The notes: generated by a model from the letters alone, not told the origin. A DNA stretch of 64,000 bases from Marivivens aquimaris (GCF_015220045.1 NZ_JADBGB010000003.1:1-64000), one strand, 5' to 3'. Positions 1 through 8,224 are shown, numbered from the stretch's first letter. Made by a program: numbers and translations.

Positions 1-84
1 ACATCCCTATCACCACGCGCTCTCCTCGGTGAGGAAATGGGGCGGCACGGTCGATGATTTCATCGCGGTGCATACATGGTTCGA
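1..84 (+). pseudogene. DUF6915-like gene, 5' fragment cut by a tandem-recombinase element
   Basis: This frame enters the window already open and reads HPYHHALSSVRKWGG, then HTWF, up to base 84. I recall this as the N-terminus of a small DUF6915-like family of unknown function. The start codon lies just outside the window. The frame breaks at the left edge of the recombinase element. The rest of the gene resumes at 3480: codon 83-84 plus base 3480 makes GAC, and the reading continues DQSKEITADF. The identity of the family is from memory; the in-frame match of the two halves is visible in the sequence. Confidence 0.7.
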
Positions 85-153
85 TGTTATCCGGACAATC
101 AAGCTGTTTTTGTTCTCCCGACCGGGGTTTGTCGTGGTTGTCCATAGGAGGGC

Positions 154-204
154 CCCCGCCGCCCGCGTAGCGCGGATACGCGCGCAGCGGAGCGGGCGGC
201 GGGG
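154..204. repeat. 13-bp perfect inverted repeat with 25-nt loop
   Basis: CCCCGCCGCCCGC at 154-166 pairs exactly with GCGGGCGGCGGGG at 192-204. It lies just after the stop codon of the second recombinase and within 120 bp of the left edge of the element. There is no T-tract, so it is not a classic terminator, though it could still stop or stabilise the recombinase transcript. It could also be a recombinase-binding or end-recognition structure. Confidence 0.6.
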
Positions 205-217
205 AGGTACCTGTGGG

Positions 218-2305
218 CTACCGCGACATTTTCCGTGCCGCTTCGACCGTCTGCCCGACCTCTTGTGCCGCGTCTGTGACTGGCTCGCCCAGTTCGACGA
301 GAAGCTGTTCGATGCGGGAAGCTATTCCTGAATGCCGTTCGATTTCTCGTGTCCAACCGCGGCAACGCGCGTCTTCCGTCAGATTGAGTTCGAGGCGATG
401 GCGCGCTCGCAGCCTCGGCGCATAAGATCGGGTGGTGACGAATTTGGCGCAGTTCAGATAGAGGTCGCATTCGCAGGGACCTTCTTCCGGCAGTCGGAGA
501 CAATGGCCGAGTTCGAGCTCGGTCTTCAGGAAGTTGCACTTCAGCCAATCGACCGTGCTTTGCGGCAGGCGCTGATTGCGGATGATCTCGGCCGCGGGTC
601 CGGCGATCGGCGCATCAGGTTTCAACACGGCCTGATAGTCCGCGAGCACGGCTTCATCGCTGACTCGGATATAGACCATCGACATGTGCGGGCTTTGATG
701 CCCCAGCACGTCCATGATCGTCTGCATCCGCGCACCGCCTTCGGCGAGTTCCGTGCCGACCGTATGGCGGAAGCGATGTGCCGAGATGAGATTCTGCCCT
801 TTTCCATCGACCAGACCGAGTCGGTGAGAGATGTCTTTGAGTGGATAATTGAACAGGTAGTCGGGCGAGATCGCGACACCGCGGCGGTAGAAGAGCAACT
901 TGACGTATTGGCCGGTTCTGGCATCCGGGACCGGGCGTTCGTCCGACTGTGCGCGCAGGTCGATGACCTTGCGAAGAGCTTCAGCAGCCTCAGGGTGAAG
1001 CGGCACGAGCCGTTCCCTGTAGGTCTTTCCCGCCGGAATGCGCAGCCGTGGCGTTCCGTCCGGATAGGCGTCCAGACAGTCGACGGGCAACCTTGCGATC
1101 TCTGTCCGACGGGCGCCGGACCATCGCGCGATCAGAATCGCGGCGCGCTGGAAATCGCATGGAAGCTTGCGGACCTCTTCCATGAGCGGGCCAAGCTGTT
1201 CGGCCGGGATATACCGAGGCAAGCGCTGCGGAAGGCGGGGAAGATCGCGGGTGTTCAGAACTGGTCGCGTCGGGAAATCCGGCCATTCCCAGGCCGCCCC
1301 CTCGCTGAGGAATTGCGCGACATGAAGTGCACGGGATCTTTGGGCGGTAATCGACAATCGACGCTTGGTTCTGGCGCCGACTTGGCTCCTAAGATCGATC
1401 AGGAAGGCGGTCATTACCTCGGACGTGACATTTGCGAACTTCTCGATCTTTGGATCGTGGCGAACCAGGAAGTCGACAAAGCGGCGGAGCGACACGGCGC
1501 AGTGGTCGACCGTCACCCTGGAAAGGCTGGTGCGCTTGATCTCCAGCCAGCGCTCGATGAAAACACCCATATCCGGCCTCGGATAGACATAAGGCCTGCG
1601 CTTGTCGGCGGTCATTCGCGGTCGCGCGATGCCGTTGCCGAGGTGGTGCAGTACAAGCTGTGTCTGTCGGACATAGCGGTGCCAGAAATGGGCGGTCGCC
1701 TTGGCCTTCTGCGGGTCGTAGCCATGGAAGCGCTTCATCAGGGAAGACGCCGCATATGCAGAAATTGCATCGTTCAACAGGTCAAGGTCATCGGAGGTGA
1801 TAAGTTCAGGCGAACGTATGCCGGCATGAAGCGCGATGCGGGAAACCACCCAGATGGTCGACCCCTGTGGCGTCGTCTGGTGATACCCCATCGCTTTCTG
1901 GCGCTTGCGGAGATCCGGAATGCCCAGATCGATGCCCAGGTGATTTGCGAGTTGGGCGGCATACATGGGCGAAATCGACAGGAGGAACCCATAGTCGAGG
2001 CGCAGGCGGTCCGTGAAGGCGAGGTAGTAGAGATATTGCCGCGCCCAGAACGAGGCGGGGTGTTCAGGTGTGAAGGCGGACGTTCCGTGAAGTCGGCCCA
2101 GCCGAACCTCAAGCGGTTGTTCGCACCAAAGAGCGAGATCGGGAAAAGCGGCGACGAACTCTCGACGTTGAGCGATATACCGGTTCTTCATATTGCGGGT
2201 CATGTCGAGGCCCGCGAGGAATGCGCGGTATTCCTCCTCCTCGCTATGCGACGGCGCGATGTCGGTCGGAAACGTCATCAGGGCTTTCGGGAAGGGGTCT
2301 ATCAT
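218..2305 (-). CDS. tnpB: Tyrosine recombinase, TnpB-like, second of tandem pair
   Basis: This is a 695-residue site-specific recombinase. Its catalytic domain shows WSGARRTEIARL (first Arg), HRFRHTVGTEL (HxxR box) and LGHQSPHMSMVYIRV (nucleophilic Tyr). About 150 residues follow the Tyr, with Cys-containing stretches (EEGPCECDLYLNCAKF), a C-terminal extension like that of Tn554 TnpB. The ATG at 2305 overlaps the upstream recombinase stop as ATGA, which decides the start; the frame is open further upstream, but there it only overlaps tnpA. It should cut and rejoin the element ends together with its partner. Assignment to the Tn554 group rests on gene order, size and the extension. Confidence 0.88.
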   Translation of the reverse strand: MIDPFPKALMTFPTDIAPSHSEEEEYRAFLAGLDMTRNMKNRYIAQRREFVAAFPDLALWCEQPLEVRLGRLHGTSAFTPEHPASFWARQYLYYLAFTDRLRLDYGFLLSISPMYAAQLANHLGIDLGIPDLRKRQKAMGYHQTTPQGSTIWVVSRIALHAGIRSPELITSDDLDLLNDAISAYAASSLMKRFHGYDPQKAKATAHFWHRYVRQTQLVLHHLGNGIARPRMTADKRRPYVYPRPDMGVFIERWLEIKRTSLSRVTVDHCAVSLRRFVDFLVRHDPKIEKFANVTSEVMTAFLIDLRSQVGARTKRRLSITAQRSRALHVAQFLSEGAAWEWPDFPTRPVLNTRDLPRLPQRLPRYIPAEQLGPLMEEVRKLPCDFQRAAILIARWSGARRTEIARLPVDCLDAYPDGTPRLRIPAGKTYRERLVPLHPEAAEALRKVIDLRAQSDERPVPDARTGQYVKLLFYRRGVAISPDYLFNYPLKDISHRLGLVDGKGQNLISAHRFRHTVGTELAEGGARMQTIMDVLGHQSPHMSMVYIRVSDEAVLADYQAVLKPDAPIAGPAAEIIRNQRLPQSTVDWLKCNFLKTELELGHCLRLPEEGPCECDLYLNCAKFVTTRSYAPRLRARHRLELNLTEDARCRGWTREIERHSGIASRIEQLLVELGEPVTDAAQEVGQTVEAARKMSR

Positions 2306-3411
2306 GGCTTCAGTCCCATGGCACGGCTGTACTCGGCGAGCACTGTGGCGTCGGACACGCGTGTGTAGATGCGTGTCGATTCCGGCGACGCATGCCCGAG
2401 CCGGCGCTGCAGGGTCAGCTCTCGCATGCCGGCTTCCCACATGCGGGTGGCGTGGGTATGTCGCATCGCATGCGGTGTGACGCCGGGCGATTTGACCCCG
2501 GCGCGTTCCGCCGCTCGCGCGAAGGCTTTTGCCAACGCGGCATAGGACAAGGGCTCAGACCGCCTCGTGCCGTTTCCTCCGACGAGAAAGATGAACGGTG
2601 TCTCTGTCTCGCGGGGACGGTCACGCATGACATAGGCGCTGATGGTATCCAGGGCCTGCCCGTCATGGAGGTCGACGACACGCTCGACGCGCGACTTTCC
2701 GCGTGCCCCTTTCGGGTGGTCAGCGCGACATCGAACGGTCACGCGCCGCCGCCCATAGGCGATATCCTCGAGATGCAGACTGAGCGCTTCGCCTGGCCTC
2801 AGCCCACCGTGCAGCATCAGCAGCACAAGGGCGCGATCGCGTAGGTTGGTCAGCTCGGCGAGTAGACGTTCGATTTGGTCGTCGCTCAACGGGCGAGGCA
2901 GGCGGTGAACGCTGCGGACACGGATCACGCGCACACTCGCTGAGCGACGGGAAATGCCTTCAAAGAACGGTCTGTGCCGATCAGTGACCGCAGGCTTGTT
3001 GATACTCTTGCTGACCCGCATCGGGTTCGGCGGGGTCAGCGTCCCTGCGATGATCGCCCAGTCGCAGAAAGACGACATTGCCGCCAGCGCTCGATTGACC
3101 GTTGCCGGTGACAGCCGATCCGGGCCAGCCGAGGTTGCGCCCCGGCCGGGGCGCATATCGATCCGGTCATGCAGGTAAGCGATCAGATCGACGGCGTTCG
3201 AAATGTTGAAGCCCTGCCACTCGAGCCCTCGGGCTTCAAAGAACTCCCACACGCGCCGCAGGTCGTAGGCGTAGGAGCGAATGGTGTTCGGGGATGAGCC
3301 CCTAGCGTCAAGATAACGGAGGAAATCGTGAATCGGTTCGACGGAATTACCCGCATCGTCGCGGACAAAATAGCGAGGGACAGTCCCCTCTGGAGTTCTG
3401 GTGACTTGCAT
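2302..3411 (-). CDS. tnpA: Tyrosine recombinase, TnpA-like, first of tandem pair
   Basis: This 369-residue recombinase (Tn554 TnpA is close to this size) starts about 65 bp inside the right edge of the element and reads inward. The N-terminal SAM-like core-binding region (DFLRYLDARGSSPNTIRSYAYD) is followed by a catalytic domain with LHGGLRPGEALSL, HAMRHTHATRMW and LGHASPESTRIYTRV. I chose ATG 3411, preceded by GAGGA, rather than an earlier in-frame start at 3738, because the longer version would cross the element edge into the interrupted gene. It is translationally coupled to the second recombinase (ATGA). Confidence 0.9.
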   Translation of the reverse strand: MQVTRTPEGTVPRYFVRDDAGNSVEPIHDFLRYLDARGSSPNTIRSYAYDLRRVWEFFEARGLEWQGFNISNAVDLIAYLHDRIDMRPGRGATSAGPDRLSPATVNRALAAMSSFCDWAIIAGTLTPPNPMRVSKSINKPAVTDRHRPFFEGISRRSASVRVIRVRSVHRLPRPLSDDQIERLLAELTNLRDRALVLLMLHGGLRPGEALSLHLEDIAYGRRRVTVRCRADHPKGARGKSRVERVVDLHDGQALDTISAYVMRDRPRETETPFIFLVGGNGTRRSEPLSYAALAKAFARAAERAGVKSPGVTPHAMRHTHATRMWEAGMRELTLQRRLGHASPESTRIYTRVSDATVLAEYSRAMGLKP

Positions 3412-3479
3412 AATCGGTCCTCGGAAAAAGGTGAAAACTTCAGCCTTGGAGGTGAAATCGCAAGTGTCCAGATAATCGA

Positions 3480-3768
3480 CCAGAGCAAGGAGATCACAGC
3501 CGACTTTCGGCACCGGGCGCTGCGCCACCATGCCGAGGGCATCTTCATGGCCGAGACTATCTTCGGCCAGACCCTCACGCTCTCGACCGGACGCATCATC
3601 CCGACCCGGTGGGTCGGCGAGCAGCATATTAAGGAAGACCTTGGCTTCATCCCGAGCTTTGCAGACTGGGTGAAGGCCATCCGGCCCGAGCCCTGGATGG
3701 GCCGGACCACGCGGATCGAGTCGTTGGTCGACCCGCATCTCGCCTCGCCCGTGGTCGAGGTCACCTGA
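3480..3768 (+). pseudogene. DUF6915-like gene, 3' fragment
   Basis: This is the remainder of the gene that begins at the window edge. It reads DQSKEITADFRHRALRHH, then GEQHIKEDLGFIPSF and ends VEVT at 3768. Rejoined to 1-84 it would give a protein of roughly 125 residues without a frameshift. The insertion is therefore probably recent and reversible in principle. Its stop is one base from the ATG of the next small gene, so the two were an operon. Function of the family is unknown. Confidence 0.7.
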
Positions 3769-3769
3769 G

Positions 3770-3967
3770 ATGACCGATCCGGCCTATCAGCGCCTCGGCC
3801 TGCCCGCGACGGCCTCGTCCTATGCCGTCCTGCGCGCAGCGGTTCGGGCGCTCCACCCCGACACGCGCGCGGTTCGAGGCTTCCGGACGGCGCGCAGGCG
3901 CTTCTACCGGCAGATGCTCCGCGCGCATGCAGCGCGACAGGCGGCGGACGACCAGCCATCCGGCTGA
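3770..3967 (+). CDS. Small basic hypothetical protein
   Basis: This 65-residue, Arg- and Ala-rich protein starts one base after the DUF6915-like stop. The sequence YQRLGLPATASSYAVLRAAVRALHPDT followed by a basic RRRFYRQML stretch resembles half of a J-domain helical hairpin with an HPD-like turn, but it is too short for a real DnaJ domain and I draw no functional conclusion. It sits in a run of small accessory genes that probably share a transcript with 4043 and 4455. Confidence 0.6.
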   Translation: MTDPAYQRLGLPATASSYAVLRAAVRALHPDTRAVRGFRTARRRFYRQMLRAHAARQAADDQPSG

Positions 3968-4042
3968 TCGCCGTCAACCACCGTTTCACCCCGACACAGC
4001 ACCCGGCCACTCGGCTGGGTCTTTCCCATTCAGGAGGTCCCC

Positions 4043-4462
4043 ATGGCGGATTACTTCACCCATTTCTCATGCCTGATCGACGTCGGCACCCCCGACAAGG
4101 CCGTCCGCGCGCTCGCGCTGTTTCAGGAACTCCGCGACGCGGATCAGGACGCCGACGACCCGGAGGTCGCGGGCTTCGATCTCGTTCGCCAGGACGCGCC
4201 CGAGGGTGGCACGCTCTGGATCCATGACGACGACCACGGCGATGTCGAAGCCGTCATCCGCTTCGTGCTGCGCCTTGCCGAAGATCTCGACCTTACCGGC
4301 CTCTGGGGCTTCCAGTACGCCCTGACCTGCTCCCGGCCCCGCCTCGACGCCTTTGGTGGCGGCGCGCATGTTATCGATCTCGGCGCGCGCAAATCCGTCG
4401 ATTGGACCAGCAGCCAGGAATGGCTGGCCGCCGCGCTGAACGGGGAGGACGTCGATGCCTGA
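4043..4462 (+). CDS. Hypothetical protein, 139 aa
   Basis: The protein is acidic (many Asp and Glu) with no signal peptide or membrane segment. AGGAGGT eight bases before ATG 4043 is a strong ribosome site. It overlaps the next gene by 8 bp, so the two are translationally coupled. I do not recognise a catalytic motif. The content (Trp/Asp-rich centre with WIHDDDHGDVEAVI) recalls small accessory proteins found with plasmid and island gene strings in this bacterial family. Confidence 0.7.
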   Translation: MADYFTHFSCLIDVGTPDKAVRALALFQELRDADQDADDPEVAGFDLVRQDAPEGGTLWIHDDDHGDVEAVIRFVLRLAEDLDLTGLWGFQYALTCSRPRLDAFGGGAHVIDLGARKSVDWTSSQEWLAAALNGEDVDA

Positions 4463-5099
4463 GGTCATCTGCACTACCGTCTACCAGTTCCCCGAACTCT
4501 CCGATGCGGCCAAGGAAAAGGCGCGCAGCTGGTATCGCGAGCTAGGCCCCCACGACGATTGGTGGGACGCGGTCTATGACGATTTCGAGCGGGTCTGCGA
4601 AATCCTCGGCATCCGTCTGAAGACCACACCCGTCCGCCTGATGGGCGGCGGGACGCGCGCCAAGCCCTGCATCTGGTTCTCCGGCTTTTGGAGCCAAGGC
4701 GACGGCGCTTGCTTCGAGGGTTACTGGTCCCACGCGAAGGGCGCTGCCGCGCGCATCCGGGACTATGCCCCGACGGACGCGACGCTGCATGGCATCGCGG
4801 ATCGGTTGCAGACCATTCAGCGGCGGAACTTCTACCAGCTCGCGGCAGCGGTCAGCCATCGCGGGCGCTACTACCACGAACACACCATGTCGGTGGACGT
4901 CACGCGCGACAGCCCGACCTGGCAGCCGCCGACCGAGGACGCGGAGGAGATCGTGACCGAGGCGCTGCGCGATCTGGCCCGCTGGCTCTACCAACAGCTT
5001 GAGGCGGAATACGACCACCTCACCTCGGACGAGTCCATCGAGGAGGGGATCATCGTGAACGAGTATACGTTCACGGAAGCCGGGCGGCGGTTCGGGTGA
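4455..5099 (+). CDS. Hypothetical protein, 214 aa
   Basis: This soluble protein has an unusually Trp- and Tyr-rich sequence (WYRELGPHDDWWDAVYDDFERV near the N-terminus) and an acidic C-terminal third. Homologues in phages and plasmids are, from memory, often labelled 'antitoxin of toxin-antitoxin stability system', but I see no DNA-binding fold or toxin partner that would support that name. It is coupled to the 139-residue protein upstream and converges on the Fic gene, with only 3 bp between stops. Confidence 0.7.
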   Translation: MPEVICTTVYQFPELSDAAKEKARSWYRELGPHDDWWDAVYDDFERVCEILGIRLKTTPVRLMGGGTRAKPCIWFSGFWSQGDGACFEGYWSHAKGAAARIRDYAPTDATLHGIADRLQTIQRRNFYQLAAAVSHRGRYYHEHTMSVDVTRDSPTWQPPTEDAEEIVTEALRDLARWLYQQLEAEYDHLTSDESIEEGIIVNEYTFTEAGRRFG

Positions 5100-5102
5100 G
5101 GT

Positions 5103-5708
5103 CTATCGGGCGATCGATTTGACGAGCGCTACCAAGGGGTCAAAGTCGTGCTGATCAGCCGCCCGCAAGGCTGCGATATAGGCCGTGCGGTGGTCACTGT
5201 CGGCATTCAGCGTGCCGTCGCCGGACCAGTCGAGGAAGATGTCTGGTTCGAACTTTGCCAAGTAGGCGTCTGCCATGATCCGCGCCCAACGTCCGTTGCC
5301 GTTGGCGAAGGGATGGATCCAGACCAGACGGTGATGCAGGCGTGCCGTGGCTTCCAGCGGGTCAAAGCTCTTGTGGTCGCGCCAGTACCGGGCGTCATCA
5401 AGGCAGGTGCGCAACTCGGTCGAGATGTGCCAAACCGGCACGCCGATGTTCTTCTCGGTCAGGCGGTAGACGCCCGCCCAATCCCAGACCTCGCCGAAGA
5501 GGCGCCTGTGGATCTCGCGGACGGCAGCATCGGTCAGGAGTTCGAACGACTTGGGGCGTCGGTCGAGCCAGGTCAGACCGGCGATGATGTTCTCGCCTTC
5601 GAGTTCGTTCAACTCGCCGCGGGTCGCGATGTGCTTGGCCTTGAGGCCAAGCAACTCGTCCGGCGTAAGGGGTGTCGCCCCAGCGGGTTCATGAAGCTCC
5701 AGCGTCAT
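5103..5708 (-). CDS. Mobile mystery protein B, Fic/DOC-domain protein
   Basis: This 201-residue Fic-fold protein carries HPFANGNGRWAR near residue 130, the complete Fic core (HxFx[D/A]GNGRxxR) with the catalytic His. Such enzymes transfer AMP or related groups from nucleotides to target hydroxyls. ATGA overlap with the upstream HTH gene makes a two-gene operon identical in layout to the mobile mystery A/B pairs (TIGR02612/TIGR02613), which recur on mobile DNA. A toxin-antitoxin-like role is an inference. No class I antitoxin helix motif is obvious in the partner. Confidence 0.88.
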   Translation of the reverse strand: MTLELHEPAGATPLTPDELLGLKAKHIATRGELNELEGENIIAGLTWLDRRPKSFELLTDAAVREIHRRLFGEVWDWAGVYRLTEKNIGVPVWHISTELRTCLDDARYWRDHKSFDPLEATARLHHRLVWIHPFANGNGRWARIMADAYLAKFEPDIFLDWSGDGTLNADSDHRTAYIAALRAADQHDFDPLVALVKSIAR

Positions 5709-6166
5709 TGCCAGAAGTCCCGACGGCCTTCGCGCATGATGTCGGCTGCTAGTTCCTCCACCATCTCGGCCTCGCTCCGCAGCCCCTCGCTCTGCTCTTC
5801 CAGTGCCATGTGTGCGCGCGTGCGTTTGATGATGCGCCGGGCTTTCGCGCGCGCTTGGGCCAGGACGATCTCCTCGACCGGGCCCTCGCGCGGGACGATG
5901 GCATAGACGAGACGTCCACCCATGGCCTCGGCAATCTTCTCGAGCTGGTTCAGCGAGATCGTTCCCGCCTGCTCGTTCTTGATCGATGCGTAAATCGTGT
6001 TGCGCGAGACACCGAGGCGTTCCGCGAGGGCGGGCGCGTTCATCCCGATCGCCTCCTGGAACGCGGCGATCCAGCCGCCGACAGGCTTTGCAAGCGACTT
6101 CGCCAGGCTGGCAGCTTGGTTGACGCGGTCTTGGGCCTGACGTTGCTTCGCGCGAGTGACGGACAT
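5705..6166 (-). CDS. Mobile mystery protein A, HTH regulator
   Basis: This is a 153-residue protein with a central XRE-like helix-turn-helix (MNAPALAERLGVSRNTIYASIKNEQAGTI), followed by a C-terminal helical region rich in Arg and Glu. The length, HTH position and coupling to a Fic gene match mobile mystery protein A. It probably represses its own operon and may neutralise the Fic partner. ATG 6166 (MSVTRAKQRQ) is chosen over an in-frame ATG at 6205. The intergenic DNA upstream is A+T-rich and carries TTGC...GCAA half-sites that could be an operator. Confidence 0.85.
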   Translation of the reverse strand: MSVTRAKQRQAQDRVNQAASLAKSLAKPVGGWIAAFQEAIGMNAPALAERLGVSRNTIYASIKNEQAGTISLNQLEKIAEAMGGRLVYAIVPREGPVEEIVLAQARAKARRIIKRTRAHMALEEQSEGLRSEAEMVEELAADIMREGRRDFWQ

Positions 6167-6497
6167 TTGCCTACCTGAGAGTTTGCATTCGTGCATAATA
6201 CGCAATTCTATAGTATGGCAGGTATCCTAGTTTGGCAACATCAGAGATGTGCAGTAAGTCTTATTCTGCCCTATCACCGATTGGCAAGCACAATGGTTGT
6301 GCCAAGCTGGGATGTGGCACAAGGTTTGCCATGATCACGTCCCCGGCACTGTTCGCCCTGAACAGCACTCTCACGGGTCCCCGTACACGTCGTCATCCGC
6401 TTTGTGCGGCGCCCTGCGGTGGGTAGGGCGCAGTCATGGTGTGTGAACTTGAAAAGCTCTATTGATAACAACAGTCTGTGGTTGCCGGATACTGAGA

Positions 6498-7850
6498 ATG
6501 GACATATCGCGCGAGGAGCTTTTTGCGCTCACTTGGGAGAAGCCGACCGTGGAGGTCGCGCGTGAAATGGGCATCTCGGACGTTGCCGTTGCCAAGCTCT
6601 GTGCGCGCCTTCAAGTGCCGAAACCGCCCCGGGGATATTGGGCGCGCGTTGAGGCAGGCCAAGCGCCACGGCGTCCTTCGCTTCGCGCATTTCGCGAGGA
6701 AATCGAGGAGCGCCGCAAAGCCCTCGCGCGACCGCGTCCGCGTCCGGGCGCCGTCAGTCTGTCGCCAATTCAGCGTAAGTTCGTCGATCAGGCGCTTCTG
6801 GAGTTCGTGGCGAAGGGAGGCGACCTTGGGACCACAAAGGTCGTGTCCAACCAGATCAGGGACATACCTCCTGACATCGCCACACAGCTGCTGCTCCTCA
6901 TCCAGAACCGCTACCTCGTCTGGGTGAAGAATGGCGATGTCGATGTCGCGTTGAGCCATGGCGTCAGGCAAAGTCTTGCGGGTCTCGTTGACAAGATCCT
7001 TCCGGTGGCAAAGCCACAGGTTCTTGTGCTGCCTCGCGCTGACCGCAGCTTCGATGAGGACCGGAGGGAACCGTCCATCCTGATCCGACTGACAGCACAT
7101 CTGCAGGAGCGGATAGCCCAGCTGGCGACGTTGGTGCGGGATCAGAAGCTTGCGCATGTCGTCATGCCGCTCGTCACGCTCGATCATGCCTGGTCTGCGC
7201 ATCATGTCTATTCTTCGGAAACCTACATGACAGCCCTCAGTCAGCTCTGCGTGTCGGCAACTGAACTCTGGGTGGATTGCACCATGACCGCACCGCATTA
7301 CCGCGGCGCTGATACCGAGACCTTCAAGACCGAGAAGGTCGCCTTGCGGGACATTATGCCGATCGACTTGATGCCATCGGAGGAAGTGGAGATCCCGCCA
7401 CCGATTGGCCGCGTGCGGATCAAACAGCATTGGCCCCGTCTACGGGCCCTTATCGAGGCCGAACGTGTGCATGAGATGTTGGAGCGCAGCACCTATGCCT
7501 TGGAGCGGGATATCCCGGACGACCAGATCGCCATCGCGGATCGCATCTGGTTCGGGGGAGAGCGTCCGATGCTGAATGCGCGCAGGGCATGGGAGCGCTT
7601 GTCCGACGAGATGGAGCGTTGGGGAGAAGAGATCGAGGCCGAACGAGCGGATTTGTGCTGCTCCATTCTGGGTATCGCTTTGGGTGATGTCCTGATTCAA
7701 TCACACAAGGGCCAGATCACGCGCATTCGAGTCTCTCGGACGAGCATGAACATCACCGAGAACCGATCCTTCTTCATCGTTGAAGGGCCACGGTTTCGGA
7801 AGGATGGCACGGCCGGCAAGCGCACCGAGACCATCTGGATCGACTTCTGA
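6498..7850 (+). CDS. HTH-containing hypothetical protein, 450 aa
   Basis: The N-terminus reads MDISREELFALTWEKP and then VAREMGISDVAVAKLCARL, a helix-turn-helix, followed by VPKPPRGYWARVEAG. This opening module is shared by many otherwise unrelated bacterial proteins of unknown role. The remaining 380 residues have no motif I can name; they include basic linkers (RRKALARPRPRPG) and mixed alpha/beta sequence. ATG 6498 is chosen because it starts the conserved module. It is transcribed alone, divergent from the mobile mystery operon. DNA binding is likely; anything further is open. Confidence 0.75.
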   Translation: MDISREELFALTWEKPTVEVAREMGISDVAVAKLCARLQVPKPPRGYWARVEAGQAPRRPSLRAFREEIEERRKALARPRPRPGAVSLSPIQRKFVDQALLEFVAKGGDLGTTKVVSNQIRDIPPDIATQLLLLIQNRYLVWVKNGDVDVALSHGVRQSLAGLVDKILPVAKPQVLVLPRADRSFDEDRREPSILIRLTAHLQERIAQLATLVRDQKLAHVVMPLVTLDHAWSAHHVYSSETYMTALSQLCVSATELWVDCTMTAPHYRGADTETFKTEKVALRDIMPIDLMPSEEVEIPPPIGRVRIKQHWPRLRALIEAERVHEMLERSTYALERDIPDDQIAIADRIWFGGERPMLNARRAWERLSDEMERWGEEIEAERADLCCSILGIALGDVLIQSHKGQITRIRVSRTSMNITENRSFFIVEGPRFRKDGTAGKRTETIWIDF

Positions 7851-7877
7851 AGGGAACGCGGCCCCGCTGATCCGGGA

Positions 7878-8174
7878 TCACTTGTTCCCGTCGATCCACT
7901 TCGACATCAGCCCCTTGTCGCGGATGCATTCGTCTGGACCGGCGCGCCGTTTGATCCGGGCGAGTTTCTAAGCGAAGGCCACCTGCTTGGACGTGGGCAG
8001 CCGGTCCATGTCCGATACCGGCTTCAGCTGGGCCTGAGCCTCGATCCAAGCACTCAAAGATCGCCGGTCTTGCTGAACCTCATGAGGAAGGAGCGTCCGG
8101 TTTCGCAAGGCGAGCGACCGCGCATAGGCGATCTGCTTGGGCGTTACGGGCAGGGCGTGCGTGGTGATTTCCAT
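7878..8174 (-). pseudogene. Small TPKQ-repeat protein interrupted by an amber codon
   Basis: The frame runs MEITTHALPVTPKQIAYARSLA to QVAFA, meets TAG at 7968-7970, then continues in the same frame with KLARIKRRAGPDECIRDKG and a normal TGA at 7878. The second half repeats the style of the first (PTSKQVAFA...SKWID versus VTPKQIAYA...SAWIE), so the intact protein would be two copies of a small DUF3072-like motif, 98 residues plus the amber position. As it stands the first 68 residues can still be made. An SOS-type box lies about 36 bp upstream of the start. Confidence 0.65.
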
Positions 8175-8209
8175 GGTGAAACCCCATTTCTAGCTTGGTT
8201 TTGAAGATA

Positions 8210-8224
8210 GAACATAAAAGGAAC
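8210..8224. promoter_or_regulatory. Candidate LexA (SOS) box GAAC-N7-GAAC
   Basis: GAACATAAAAGGAAC is an exact match to the direct-repeat LexA site of alphaproteobacteria (GTTC-N7-GTTC on the other strand). It lies between the divergent small gene (start 8174) and the helicase gene (start 8352), closer to the former. DNA damage may therefore induce one or both genes. LexA itself is not in the window. Confidence 0.6.

Larger units (their letters stand above)
85..3479. mobile_element. Tn554-like element with two tandem tyrosine recombinases, about 3.4 kb
   Basis: The element is bounded by TCGA at 81-84 and again at 3476-3479; deleting one copy and the DNA between restores an open DUF6915-like gene. 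Just inside the left edge is TTATCCGGACA (87-97), and the right edge read on the other strand gives TTATCTGGACA, so the ends carry short inverted repeats. It holds only two overlapping recombinase genes, read from the right end inward as in Tn554, and no passenger gene or recognisable TnpC. A short shared core rather than a longer target duplication fits tyrosine-recombinase integration. The exact crossover base within TCGA cannot be fixed. Confidence 0.75.

Noticed and set aside
1..145. Minus-strand frame from ATG 145 running off the window, considered as a TnpC
   Set aside because: It lacks a ribosome site and crosses the element edge into the interrupted DUF6915-like gene, whose plus-strand reading is better supported.
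332..2368. A 678-codon plus-strand frame opposite the second recombinase
   Set aside because: The minus strand encodes a recombinase with all catalytic motifs; the plus frame has no recognisable domain.
5040..5075. Dyad GTGAACG/CGTTCAC near the end of the 214-residue protein gene
   Set aside because: It lies inside coding sequence with normal codons and is short; no regulatory context supports it.
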